A stretch of 64,000 bases of DNA from Juglans regia (taxonomy: Eukaryota; Streptophyta; Magnoliopsida; Fagales; Juglandaceae): NCBI RefSeq assembly GCF_001411555.2, contig NC_049901.1, positions 34,420,838 to 34,484,837 of the forward strand. The letters run 5' to 3'. Below the pieces are notes generated by a model, which saw only the letters and a program-made list of their open reading frames with translations, was not told where the DNA came from and did not search any database. Below are positions 1 through 12,454 of this stretch, piece after piece. A program made the position numbers and the translations under genes. Every line of letters begins with the position of its first letter. Position 1 is the first letter of the stretch.

Positions 1-2640
1 CTAATTGGCCAATACACTTAACCTTGCAAGGTTGTGCACTAATCCCATATCCTATGGCCATAAGGGGAACCGTTGTGTAGTATTCTGGCACAATACGGTA
101 AACCATGCTCGGGTCCATGACTTACACATCCATCCATAAATCTACATTGGTACCATGCATCTGAATGATCATATTATTAAAATGATCAGATCTTATATTG
201 CACTTGAACATAAGAAAACTTACACGTCTTATGCAACGCGAAATGCATGACATATATAATACATACATAATAATAATAATAATAATTTTCATTTAAGCAT
301 GATGTAGAATTAACATGATCATGTACTATGATGAATGACGTGTGGTACATAAGAATTGACTAACAAAGAACTGGCTATAATGATAATCTTACTACTAAAT
401 TAGTTGTAAAATACCTAGTAACATAACTTAAGTTCCTAGGTATTTTCTGTGTAAATCAATTTCTGTAAAAATGAAGTTTCTGGATTGTAAACTAAGCCCA
501 TTTAAAATAGTTTCTGTAATAATTAATTCAAACCCATTGAAACTCAAGATGGAATTGGAATAAGCCCAACAAAAAATAAAGCCCATGCAAGTTCAGCCCA
601 TCTAAAAATGGTTAGGGTCATTTTGATAATAACATTAATCTTGTATGGGCAATAATGAAAAGGCTAAAAATAAACAGTTTTTCTAGGTACAGTTGGGGCG
701 CGCAACAGCTGGGGAGTCGGCTGACATGTGATATATTAAAAAAAAAAGATGAAATTTGAAGAAAGACATTCAGACCAAAATAGAGCTCATTCTTCGTCTG
801 GATCTTGCATCTTCGTCTTCATCTCTCACATAAACTGGTAGTAGTGTATGGGATTAAAGCTGTAGCTTCTCCTCGACTATAAGCAACAGATGTATCACAG
901 ATGGTGGTATCGTCCTTGTTTAATCCTACTTTGGTCTGCATCACTTGCTGCCAATGGTACTCTTTGTTTGAGGCAGCCACGGAGACCATTTATCCATTCA
1001 TGAACCCCTCCAAGCACCTTCACGGGTCAACTAACAAAACTCATTTATTTACAAAAGAAAAAATTCAATGACCCATGTCACATAATTCATTGATGATATT
1101 GGATAAGAACTAAAAAAACAAAAGAATAATATAATGAATATAAACAAAGAATGGTTAGGTCCCAATTAGATTAGGGGAAAAAGAGAGAGCATTTATGAAA
1201 CCCTGACCTACCTATAAGGGTTGTCACATGATGTGGCAGTGCCCATCGTTTTGGGAAAAGATGGATACTTGTGAATCTGTGATCATCTGTCCGGTTCAAA
1301 AAATGAGGCTTTTGATAAAGCTTGGAAGCATCCTTGTTCTTGTTGTTGTCTTTATTCAACTGAGCTTGTAAATCCATAGGCTTTCTTGAATGCGGACGGC
1401 TTTTGTGACAGTGTCATTCGCAGTACTTTTGATAAGGAGTTACGTCTCTAGAGCACTGCAATTTGTTCCATCGGTTCTCTGCACCTCCATGGATTTGGAT
1501 CTGAGTTAGAAGAAGAAGATGCAAAGACGAAGGGAGGGTTAGAAGATGCGAAGAAGAAGCTGTGAAGAAAAGGGACTCTGTTTGGGAGGGAGGCTCAAAG
1601 GATGCTGAAGAAACAGCACAGGGATGCTCATGTGGGTCTGTGGGAAGATGAAGTGAGGGAGGGCAACAAAATGGAATGACCTGTTTTGATGCAAATGAAA
1701 CGCAATGTTTCATTTTCCACGTTGGTAGGGACTCCCCAACGATTACGCTGGGCGACTGTATTCAGCATTTTTCAAAAACAAAAAGGCAACCATGAATAAT
1801 TGGGTGAAAGATTACATTCACTTGGAGAGAAGCTATGTGACAGGTCCTTACTAGGTAGGGGCAGAGGGCAACAGAACAACGACTGAATTGAAATTGACGA
1901 TGGCGAGTGTGACGGAAGAGCACTAAGAGAGAGAGACACAAGAGAGAGAGAGAGAGAAAAATTATTGGGCATTGTTAAACTGAGAAAAGACAAAGCAAAA
2001 TGAGAAGATGAGGGACGATCATGTGCTTACCGAGGCAGGGCTAGGCTGATGAGAATAAACCAGCCGGTAGCTTTTGGGTTGCTCAAGTGGCATTTCGACT
2101 ATATCTATGGTGGTCGGCAGTGGACAAATGAGAGTTACACATAAAACACTAGATTAGATGTAGTAGAGAGAGAATGACGTAGGGAACAAAATGGGAGTGA
2201 CGCCCACTGTGGAGGAAGAGAAGCTTACTGACGGCATCTTCTGAGTAGTGGCGAGGTGAATTGATTGGGAGGTGTGCTGCAGTGAAAGGAAAATGGGTTA
2301 CGGTGGAAGACGTTTTCAACGTAGGGGTTGCCTGATGTATGCTGATGACTGAGAATAAATATTGTGGAGAATACTGAGAGAGAGCTACTTAGATTTTGGG
2401 ACAAAAGTGGAAAGTTTTAAGGAGGATTTACGGATGCTAAAATGTGTCTAACATTGTCGGTTATGCATAAGTGATTATATTAGGGGAGATCTTCCATAAT
2501 GGAATGGGTGAAAATCTCAGCCAAATAAAAGTTAAGAATCTTAAAAATAGATTTCACTTATAAGAATAATGATAGTAAAAATAAAAATAACAATAACAAC
2601 AACAACAATAATAATAACCATGTATGAACGCTTATGTTAC
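1..2640 (-). mobile_element. 3' LTR of a Ty3/gypsy (Tekay/Del-like) element, truncated by the window edge
   Basis: This stretch is a diverged direct repeat of 5930-7975. Matching blocks include the segment with 'tagtattctg' near 80 and 6200, the 'aagcccatgcaagttcagccc' type block near 585 and 7080, and the segment with 'agatcttccataatgg' near 2490 and 7890. It lies just downstream, on the - strand, of the chromodomain end of a gypsy polyprotein, so it is the 3' LTR. Two differences stand out: a Mutator-like insertion at 675-1773, and roughly 370 bp present at 6520-6900 in the other copy but missing here. The left boundary lies outside the window. The upper boundary near 2640 is approximate. 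Confidence 0.75.
675..1773. mobile_element. Mutator-like non-autonomous element inserted in the LTR
   Basis: This 1.1-kb segment is absent from the sister LTR at about 7170. Its ends are imperfect inverted repeats. The left end contains TACAGTTGGGGCG and, slightly further in, CTGGGGAGTC. The reverse complement of the right end contains TACAGTCGCCC and TTGGGGAGTC in the same order. The flanks carry a 9-bp near-duplication, aaaaataaa (666-674) and aaaaacaaa (1774-1782), which fits the 9-bp target duplication of Mutator-like elements. There is no transposase inside. The interior holds only short unrecognised reading frames on the - strand (1171-1377 and 1414-1713), which could be captured host sequence. 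Superfamily assignment is an inference from duplication length and ends. Confidence 0.6.
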
Positions 2641-5600
2641 AAATCTAAAGAAATCTCGTCCTCGAGACAGAACGTATCTTAATCAAACAGGTAAGGGTAT
2701 TTATGCTTCATTCATTCTCGCATTCCCAAGTGGCTTCTCTCTTCGTATGGGGACTCCAAAGTACCTTGACCATTTTTTATAGTTTTGTTGCATAGAACTT
2801 GAGCCTTTTACGTTAATACTCTCATTAGGACCTCTTCATAGGTGAGGTTGTCCCGAATCTAAAGGGGTTTACACTCCAATATGTGAGTGGGGTCTGTAAC
2901 ATACTTTCGAAAATAGCTGATAGTTGAGATGGAAGTGCCAATTTGTACACTCCAGCGCCTATTCTCTCCAAGATTTCAAAAGGGCCTATGTACCTCGGGC
3001 TCAACTTTCATTTTCTTCCAAATCTCATTATCCATTTCATCGAGACAACTTTTAGTAATACTTTGTCTTCTACCTCAAACTCTAGTTCTCGTCTCCGCCA
3101 GTTAGCATATTTCTTTTGTCTCTCTTATGCAGGCTTCTTCCTAATAATTGAGATTTTCTCGCACATGTCATAAATAATTTATTGCCCCAGTATTTTGCAC
3201 TCTCCGACTTCATCCTAGTAGAGGGACAACTTACACTTACATTTGTAGAGAACCTCGTATGGTGCTGCCTGAATACTCTTCTGGTAACGTTGTTAGATGC
3301 AAACTCAATGAGGGGTAAATATTGTATCCAGCTACCCTTAAACTCCATCACACATGCCTTGAGCATATCCTCCATGATCTAAATTGTCCTCTCTAATTGA
3401 CCATCTGTACTATAAGTCAATTGAGTTTCCAACTCCTTATGTACGTTCCTCCAGATAGTCAAACTGAATCGGGTATCTCTGTCTAAGACGATCCTAGAAG
3501 GCACCCCATGCAATCTAACAATCTCTTTGACATACAGATCTGCCAATCTATCCATGGAGTACATCATCTAAATCGAAAAAAAAGTGGGCTGATTTTGATA
3601 GTCGATCAACAATCACCCATGCCGCTCCTAACCTCTTGGTGCATTTGGAAACCCTGATACAAAATCCATTCCGATCTCTTCTCACGTCCAAACTGGTATA
3701 GGAAGTGGTTGAAGCATACTTGACGGCTCTCATGCTTTGCTTTTACCTGTTAACAAGTCAAATACTGTGCTACATAAGTCACCACCTCTCGCTTCATTCC
3801 ATTTTACCAAAAGTGTTATTTCCAATCCCGATACATTTTGGTACTACCTGGGTTTACTGTGTAAAATGAACGATGAGCTTCTCTCGAAATCAAATCCCTG
3901 ATCTCTATTATTAGGAACACATAATCTTCCTCTAAACCTTAGGGTGCCATCATCTGATACTGAGTAGTCGGATCTCTTGCCTTCTAACATCTCTCCCTTT
4001 ATCCTTATCAATGATGTATCACTGGCCTAGGCGACCTTAATTCCATCTATCAACCTTGAACCAAAGGTAAAACTATTTAGTCCAGCTTGAGTGTCCTAGA
4101 TTATCCCAATATTTGCTTGCTCCATGTCCAATAGTAAGTGCTTTAGGGGAGTGTAAATCGTGGCCAATGTACCAGAAGACGATTTCTAACTAAGTGCATT
4201 TGCTACGACATTTGTTTTGCCCGGTTGGTAATTAATACGACAATCATTTTCCTTCAGAAGTTCTAACCATTTACGTTGCCTCATATTCAGTTCCTTCTGT
4301 GTAAAAAAGTATTTCAGGCTCTTATGGTCAGTATAAATATCACACATCTCTCCATAAAGACAATGTCTCCAAATTTTCAGGGCAAAAACAATTGTAGCAA
4401 GCTCTAAGTCGTGTGTCAGATAATTCTGCTCATAGTGTTTTAGTTGTCGAGAAGCATAAGCAATAACTTTCTCATTTTGCATTAGGACACAACCCAATCC
4501 CTTTAATGAAGTGTCACTATATATAACAAGTCTTCCATTTCCTGAGGGGATTGTAAGAACTGGTGCAATCACTAGTCTTTTCTTATATTCCTAAAAGCTC
4601 CTCTCGCATTCATCCATCATAAAATATTCTTACTTGTCAACCTCATCATTGGAGCTGCGATACTTAAAAACCTTTCTACAAACCTTTTGTAATAACCGGT
4701 AGGACCTAAGAGACTTCTTACCTCATTCACATTACTCAGCTTGGCCCATTTCACCTCTATTTCAATTTTTTCCCTGTGCACTAAAATTCCTTTTCTTGAC
4801 ACCACGTGTCCAAAGAAAGTGATCTCTTGTAACCAAGATTCACACTTGAATTTCGCATACAACTTCTTCTCTTTTAGTGTTGTAAGAGCAATCCTCACGT
4901 GGTCTTCGTGTTCTTTGTTACTCCAAGAGTAAATAAGGATCTCATCAATAAAAGCTACTACAAATTGATCCAGAAATCCTTAAAAACTCTATTTATAAGG
5001 TCCATAAAAGTAGTAGGGGAATTGGTTAAAACAAAAGGCATAACAAGAAATTCATAATGCTCATACCTTGTTCAAAAAGCTGTATTCTAAATATCTTTCT
5101 CTTTGACCTTCAATTGATGATACCCAGATCTCGAATCAATCTTGGAAAATACTTGTGCTTCTATAGCCAATCAAATAGGTCATCAATTCGTGGTAGAGGG
5201 TACTTTTTTGAATGGTTACCTTATTCAGCTCCCTACATTAGATACGTAATCGTATGGACCCATCCTTCTTCTTCACAAAAAGTATTGGAGCACCCCATGG
5301 AGGCACATTGGGCCGTATAAAACCTTTCTCTAGTAACTTCTGTAACTGATCTTTGAGCTCGCTCAACTCAATTGGATTCATGTGGTAAGGTGCCTTGGAT
5401 ACAGGCGCAGTTCTCGGGGTGAGGTCTATCACGAACTCCACTTCCCTATCTGGAGGTAGCCCTGGAAGGTCCTCTAGAAATATGTCTCCGAACTCTCTGA
5501 CCGCTTCTATATCCTCTACCCTGAGCCCATCTGCTAGTGGTGAAACCAAACTCGCTAAAAATTCCATGCAACCCTGTCTCAACATTCGGGTGGTCTGTAT

Positions 5601-5930
5601 TGCCAAGATTACACATGGAGGGGAAACTTCTCGTGATGCCTAAAAACTGAACTCCTCCCCATCCGTGGATTTAAAAACCTCCATCTTATTAAAACAATCT
5701 ACTAATGCACGATTCTGGGATAACCAATTCATTCCCAGAATTATGTCAACTTTGGACATATTAAATATGATCAAGTCCGCAGGAAGAATCCTTACTTAAA
5801 TTTCTACTGGACAACCCACTAGCGTAGAATCACAAATAATATGCTCTCCTGAGGGCGTACCAACAGACATACTTGATTCTAATGGCTCAAGAATCCTTAG
5901 CATGCCCCTTTGCTCACCCATCATCATCCT
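2640..5930 (-). pseudogene. Degenerate Ty3/gypsy chromovirus pol (protease to chromodomain), gag missing
   Basis: Read on the - strand the domains are in gypsy order. Protease (5640-5900) includes ILGMNWLSQNRA. Reverse transcriptase starts at 5238-5606 with EDLPGLPPDREVEF and PWGAPILFVKKKDGS. The RT connection is at 4617-4898. RNase H is at 4186-4572, with [13 protein letters not shown] and [11 protein letters not shown]. Integrase zinc-binding and core remnants span about 3080-3960 ([12 protein letters not shown] marks the RNase H end before them). The tail near 2700-2800 reads VKVLWSPHTKREATWE, a chromodomain end. Many stops and frameshifts separate the pieces, so it is dead. No gag or primer binding site is found: protease sequence runs almost directly into the 5' LTR near 5930. 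The lineage call (Tekay/Del) rests on RT wording and the chromodomain. Confidence 0.85.
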
Positions 5931-7300
5931 CACATGGGTGATTAAAAATATGAAATATAACTAAAATGAGTAAAAAACTTAGTTAAAAACTCATCACAAC
6001 GTAAACATAATAAACATAAAGGTTTTTATAAAAGTTTTCATGGTGAGAGAATTAAGAATCATGATTGTTCATACTAATGCTTATACAATGCATGACTTGT
6101 CTTGATTTATCTTAATTATCTGACTGGCTAACACAGTTAACCATGTATGCAAGGTTGTGCGCCTATCCCACATCTTGTAGCCACAAGAGGAATCGCTGAG
6201 TAGTATTCTGACACACTATGATGGACCACGCTTGAGTATGTGGCTTGCACATCTACCCATGAATCTGCATTGGTACCACGTATCTGAATGACCATATTAT
6301 TAAACTGATTTGATTTATCTTGCACTTGAACATAAGAAAGCTTATGTGTCTTATGCGACGTGATATGAATGACATACATAATAAGCTCATAATTATAAAA
6401 TGTTGAATTAAATATTTTGCATAATTAATATGATCATGTACTATGATGTATGACATGCTTGCATAAATCAGGACATGCATGGTACATAAAAATTGGCAAA
6501 CAAAGAACTGTCTATAATGATAATCTATCATAACAAATGAACATGTGCTAATACTAATTTATAACCAAGTTACTTATCTCGTAGCGTTTCTTTCGAAATT
6601 TCACTTTGTGACTTGTCACTCAAAAGAAGTACAATATGTCATTAAAAATTGTAAGAAATCTTGTCATGACATTCTATTTAATAATTAAATGATACTATGG
6701 AGAATAAATTTAATTATTCTGTTACATAATAAATTAAATACTAATATTATTTAAATTCAAATAACACATCTACACTTTCAAATCATAATTTAGTGGAAAA
6801 TCATATTAAAATCTATCAAAGCAATTAGCTGAAAATCATAAACTTAACAATTTAAAGTGTTCACAATAAATTTCAGCCTTGTATTATTTACTAATGAAAT
6901 TAGTTGTAAAATACTTACTAATCTCATTTAAATTTCTAGGTATATTCTGAGTATATCAGTTTCTGTAAAAATGAAATTTTTGGGCTATAAACTTACCTAA
7001 AATAGTTTGAGTAATAATTAATTTAAACCCATTGAAACTCAAGCTGAAATTGGAATAAGCCCCAACTAAAACAAAAGCCCAGGGAAGTTCAGCCCATCTC
7101 AAAAGATTAGGGTCATTGCCGTAATAACAATAATCCTGTAAGGGCAGTAACAGAAAGGCCGAAGATAACATGAACAGTCGGGCGAAAGACCACGTTCACT
7201 TGGAGAGGAGCTGTGTGATGGGTCCTTGCTGAGGGAGGGGCAGAGGGTGACGAAACTACGGCTGGACTGAGATCTAAGGTGGTGAGTGCGACGGAAGAGC

Positions 7301-7342
<42 letters not shown>

Positions 7343-7975
7343 TACTGGGCGCTATTAAACCGAGAAAGACAGAACAAAGGGAGAGTGAGGGACGATCATG
7401 TGGTTACTGGGGCGGCGCAAGGCTGATGGGAGTAAACCAGCCGGAAGTTTATGGGTTGCTCGAGTGGCGTTCTGACTATCCCTGTGGTGGTCGGCTATGG
7501 ACAGAGGCGAGGTACACCTAAAACGCTAGATTAGATGTAGTAGAGAGAGAGAGAGAGAACAACAGGAACAAAATTGGGGCGACGCCCGCCGTGGAGGAAA
7601 AGAAGCTTACCGTTGGCATCTTATGGGCAGTCATGGCAGTAGTTTCCGACGAGATGAGTTGGTAGGGAGGTGCGCTGCAGTGAGAGGAAAATGGGTTACG
7701 GTGGAAGACGTTTTCAACGTAGGGGACGTTGCTTGATGTATGCCCCGATGACTGAGGATGAATATTGTGGAGAATACTGAGAGAGAACTGCTGAGATTTT
7801 GGGATGAAAGTGGACGGTTTTAGGGAGGATTTAGGGATGCTAAAATTAATGTGTCGGTTTACGCATAAGGAAGTGATCGGATTAATAGGGAAGATCTTCC
7901 ATAATGGGATGGGCGAAAAAGGGACATCACTGATCATAAGAATAATGATAGCAATAATAAAATTAACAGCTTTCA
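5930..7975 (-). mobile_element. 5' LTR of the Tekay/Del-like gypsy element
   Basis: Direct repeat partner of 1-2640, on the upstream side of the - strand polyprotein. It lacks the Mutator-like insertion seen in the other copy, so it is effectively an empty site. It contains an (AG)n run at about 7306-7341 and the GC-richer block at 6125-6290 that recurs in three other LTRs of this window. The lower boundary is set where protease coding similarity begins (about 5890-5935). The upper boundary is where similarity to the other copy ends (about 7970). The first ~40 bp seen in the sister copy at 2600-2640 are not found here. Confidence 0.75.
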
Positions 7976-8163
7976 TTTCTTAGAAGAAAGAAAGGTTGTA
8001 TTTTAAATAATGATAAAATTGACAATTAACAACGGGAGATTTGAAGGATGTGCATGCGGGGGTGTGTTAAGTTGGAAGGCAGCTTCCTTCCTATTAGAAT
8101 TTTCCATCAAATATTTATATATGACATGGAGACCGCACTGAAATCCAATTTTAATTAAAGTGA

Positions 8164-8733
8164 TTAGAGCATCTATATTGGTCTATGCATATATGTGTGC
8201 AAAGTCATATTTGTATAATATGATCCTAAACTCTTCTACGTTGACTTATACATATCCAAATATTTAATTAGTTATGAACAGTATTTATCTAAATTTGGAT
8301 AACTATTATTCACTCTACAAAATATATTTTAATCATTATTTATCTCTCCTCCCACTCTCTCTCACAATCATTTCTTTTTCTCTCTCCTTCAACAACACAA
8401 TAAACATTCACATGCACATTCATTTTATTATTATAATATATTATTATTTTTTTTCATTTTATTATATTTTTAATATAATATTTAAAAAAATTATATTTTT
8501 TATTATTGCATTTGTATTATTAATATCAAATATATGTAGTGAATGCTAATTGTAAAATATATATAAAAAAAATTGATTTTAGTAAAAGATTAATAATAAT
8601 AATAAAATAATATTTTATTATTATTTTGTCTCAAATATAGCCAATGTGAAAATTTTACTTAAATGACAAAATGGTTATGTAAAAGAGATAATTTTACATG
8701 TATATGCATAAACCAATATTAATGTTCTAAGGA
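8164..8733. mobile_element. MITE-like element with ~30-bp terminal inverted repeats
   Basis: The left end contains TATTGGTCTATGCATAT. The reverse complement of the right end (8700-8733) contains TATTGGTTTATGCATAT, in the same position relative to a TTAGAGCAT/TTAGAACAT end. The interior is very AT-rich, with no coding similarity; the reading frame at 8274-8549 is low-complexity. No clear target duplication was found, so the superfamily is open. Confidence 0.55.
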
Positions 8734-9249
8734 GTTATACTAAGATACGCTTTGAAACTATTAGTTCATGGTTTATCTTTGGTAATAAAAAAATTTCTCA
8801 AAAAAATCTCACTTATCTTTAAATAAATCCGAACTTCAATCCAAACACTTCTCAAATAAAGTAAACTTGTATCTCCCAAAAATCATTTTCATAAGATAAT
8901 TTACGCCCTTTTTTTGGATCTTAGAAAAATACAAAAGTTAAATCTGCCTCAAAAAAATAAAAATAAAAACCTTGTTGTCCACCCCACTAATTTTACACAC
9001 TTTAATAAAAGCATATCTAAAGAATTTTACCAATCAAAATATATTTTTTTACGTACTTCTTTTCATTATTTTCACAAAACCCTAAACAACTTATCTCTTG
9101 AAAACTTGTAACTTTGGAAAATTCCTAAGAAAACCTTCAAGTATGTTTGGTTAAAAGAAATTTTAAACATGTTTTATTTTTCTTAATTATTGAGATGTAT
9201 TATTTATAAGGTTTTGTGAAAGTAGATAGGAAACTTTGTATACTTTATT

Positions 9250-11500
9250 TTTTAAAAATATCTTTTGTATTAGGCTCAATAAATTAGTTAAAGCCCATGA
9301 AAGAGTTTATCGGATACGTTATATTTATTTAAACTTAGAGTTAAGGCTCAATTAGTTTTTTAAACTCCAAGCTCATGAGTGTTAGACTCCAAACACTACT
9401 ATCATTCTGCTTTCCTTTTCATAATAAAATTCCTAGGAATCGAATTTCCTTCTATAAATTTCAACTACACACAAATCTAGTTTCACTCCCATGGATTGGT
9501 TGCTGCAGACAGCCCCTCACGTTCCTAGACTATCACTTCGCATCCTCTACATTCAAAACACCCCTTCCTCTCCACACCACATCCCCTCAAACCAACGCAC
9601 GCCAACCCCCAAGTCCTCCACTGTGAGCCTCTTCGTCCATAGCAACACCGTAGCTTCGTCCCTTCTCACGAAAAACAGCCTCGATGCACGACCAGTGCAC
9701 GACCCCTCAGCCTTCACGTTAAAACTCTTTCCTCCACGCTACAGTAGTCACGGACAACCGCGGAAAAAAAAAATTTCCTCTACATGCTCTTTTACCTCTA
9801 GCCACCCCATGCCACAAGAAGCTTCTCCACATCTACTCCTTCAGCCAAAGCATCACAACAAACCACCCAAATCCGCCCTAGTCCACTGTAAGCCACAGAC
9901 AACCCCATATGGCAAGCAGAGCAGCAACGAAGCCCAGCCGTGTCCTCTTCCTCCACACCTACAACCTCCCCACACTAAAATACCACCTTGCCAAGACTAC
10001 ACCTCTTGAGCCACTAATGAAACTACCGCAGCCCCTGTTTCCCTTCTACAAGCAGTAACCAGAACGAGGAAGCCACGCCACAAGTCCTCTTCCCCTCTCT
10101 TTTCCCTCTTCATTCTCTCGATAATATTTCTCTTCCTTTCATGTTATTCTCTCATTCTCGCACAAGCCAGTTAGTATATGCTAGGTTGAACAAATACATA
10201 GGGCTTCACGGGAGTGAATATGGAATGCCATATAAATTTAAGGGCACTTAGACCTATGAAAAGTTGGAATATTTTTAGAGTAGTTAACGGATATAGGAAT
10301 ATCATAATATGGTTTAACGTCGATATTACGAATTTAATGTGTGTATATGTTGGGGTCAACACGTGCTTGCATAGATAGAATTATAAGATCACTATATGGA
10401 ATAATGGGATTTTAGGATTTAATCGTGTAAGATTTTTTTTAGGAATTTTATAAACATTAAAGTATTTAAGTAGTGACAAAATTTTAGGATCCAAGAGTTC
10501 TAGATTTCTTTCAGGTTTTAATAACGAAGCATGTGATTAATTATGAATTTATGAAAATTACTCACATGTTAATAAGTAATCTGACGTGTTCTGAAAATAG
10601 TGAATTAGCACTACGAGATAAGAACATGATCATATCCTTATACATATGTATGGTAAACGACATGTCTTTTATAAAAAAATATTATGCATATACGCCCTTC
10701 ATTGGAAGCCCCTTTTTAGGTACCAAGTCATAATAAAATTTTAAAAATCCATGATTTTACGTGAAAAATTATGCATTAAATTATTTATGAAAATTCATGA
10801 TTTTATGAAAAGAGTTATACATCAAAAGATTTATGAAAAATCATGATTTTATGTGAAGAAATATGTATTACAGAATTTTATAAAAGAGTACGATTTTATT
10901 TTAAATCTATGATATGACAGGTATGCACATGTGATTATGATGAAGTATGAATGATAAAACTTGTAACGGCCTATGTTATGATATGAAGACGGTACCATAT
11001 GTTATGTGCATATTGCATTGCCAGGTTGTAGATGCTGGTAGTGCACCTAGTGTGTCTTCTTTATATATGGATTCCACAATCCACGGCCACGGGCGCAATC
11101 GGAATCCATTTAGATTCGCCAACCCTAACTCACGGGAGTTAACAATGGGTACTGGCCTATGATAAGTAAAAGATAATTTCATGTTCATGCTATTTATGTA
11201 TGTATTTATGAGTATGCATATTTTTCAAGAAAATCTCATGTTTATTATGTTTACTGTATGATGTGTCGCTCATTGAGTATTCGACTTATTTTTGTATATT
11301 TTTATTTTTCTAACCACACCAAGTGATGATCTTTATGAGGATGAGACTGCAGGACAGAACTTGACCCCAGGAGGTGAGGTAGAGGCCTAGACAGATTATG
11401 CTATGATTAGTTTTATGATTTTAGTTTAATAATTTATTTTGATAAGCACATAAGATTTTATTGATTTTAAATAAGTGCTTCCGCAGACTCTCTTTTGGAT
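9250..11500 (+). mobile_element. Solo-LTR-like sequence, gypsy type
   Basis: No polyprotein adjoins this stretch, but two parts mark it as LTR-derived. The block at about 10965-11160 ('gtaacggcc' through 'gggtactggcc') and the downstream 'attgagtattcgact' at 11273 recur in the same order at 34405-34830, and the block is also recognisable in the LTRs at 1-130 and 6125-6260. The C-rich part at 9490-10150 (reading frame 9491-10009, rich in Pro, Ser and His) matches no protein I know and is probably LTR leader sequence rather than a gene. Boundaries are approximate. Confidence 0.5.
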
Positions 11501-11519
11501 TTTAAGTACTTAATAAAAA

Positions 11520-11770
11520 TTAAATTTATTTGAATTAAAATATTTTATAGGATTTTGGGAAATGAGAAAAAAAAAGTGGAATAAAATATTATAAAGTTAA
11601 AATATTAGTTGAATATGATTTTTGTTTTAAATTTTGAAAAAGTTGAATTGTTTTTTGAGTTTGAAAAAATTGTAATGATTAGATGAAAAAATTAAATATT
11701 TAAAATTAAAAAAATATTTATATTTTAATAATATTTAAATATTGAGATGATATTATCTTATCGTTGAAAT
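11520..11770. repeat. Decayed Tourist-like MITE remnant
   Basis: AT-rich sequence with the internal order typical of the window's MITE family: 'ataaaatatta', then 'gaaaaagttgaattg', then 'ttgtaatgattagatga'. The GGCCTCGTT ends are not recognisable. Confidence 0.45.
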
Positions 11771-12219
11771 AAGCTTATCATCCACACAAGCACTATCACA
11801 AGGACAATTATAAATATGTAAGAATAATAACGTTCTTCGTTTTAAATATTATCATCCCAATGATATTTGACTACGTGGCACATCTTAAATGATTGATAAA
11901 AGAGTTGAAATATAGCATATTGCCAAATACTCAATCTCTATTGTAAGGTTTGAGGAGGGGGGAGGTGGCTTCTAAGGATCCACTTGTTTTGTCTACCAAA
12001 TCCAAAACATGAATAGCCGCAACTGGTTTTGTTCCACCCAACTGTATGGAGTTTGCGCCCCCAAATTTGTGTAGTCATCGTTCCCTTCAAAACCACCTTC
12101 ACTCTCCCACACACAAACCTTAACATGCGAATACAAAGACAAAACACCATTTATGGTACTCATGTGCGCGTAGTTACTGTTTCCAAAACTGCTCCAAAAC
12201 TCAAACGAGAGCGGGATGC

Positions 12220-12454
12220 TGTTAAGATATAAAATATCTGATAAAATTTATCTCTTCTTATGACTTTAACCTTTTGAGATAAAGGGTAATTTCACATGAT
12301 ATCAGAACAGAGGTCTTGAATTCAAATCCTGATTTTATACTTTATTTCATATGTTGGACTCATTCATTGAAAAAACGTTTGATTTACACGTGAGAGAAGT
12401 GTTAAAATATAAAATATATAAATTTAAATTTTTAGAACAAACGGTGATTTTACA
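12220..12454 (+). mobile_element. TRIM-like miniature LTR retrotransposon
   Basis: Two short direct repeats both begin TGTTAA-ATATAAAATAT and end in -TTTACA/-TTCACA (12220-12296 and 12400-12454). Directly after the first repeat is TGATATCAGAACAGAGG (12297-12313), close to the initiator-Met tRNA primer binding site. The second repeat is preceded by the purine stretch GAGAGAAG. The internal part is only about 100 bp and non-coding. This architecture is that of terminal-repeat retrotransposons in miniature. The repeats differ in length (77 and 55 bp) and no target duplication is visible, so it is old or rearranged. Confidence 0.55.

Noticed and set aside
7518..7976. 152-codon - strand frame
   Set aside because: It lies entirely in the gypsy LTR, has no domain, and its sister LTR does not keep the frame.
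8274..8549. 91-codon Ile/Tyr/Phe-rich frame as a membrane protein
   Set aside because: AT-rich MITE interior. The hydrophobic look follows from base composition.
9491..10009. 172-codon Pro/Ser/His-rich reading frame as a gene
   Set aside because: Low-complexity C-rich composition, no recognised domain, and located inside LTR-like sequence. The protein look comes from base composition.
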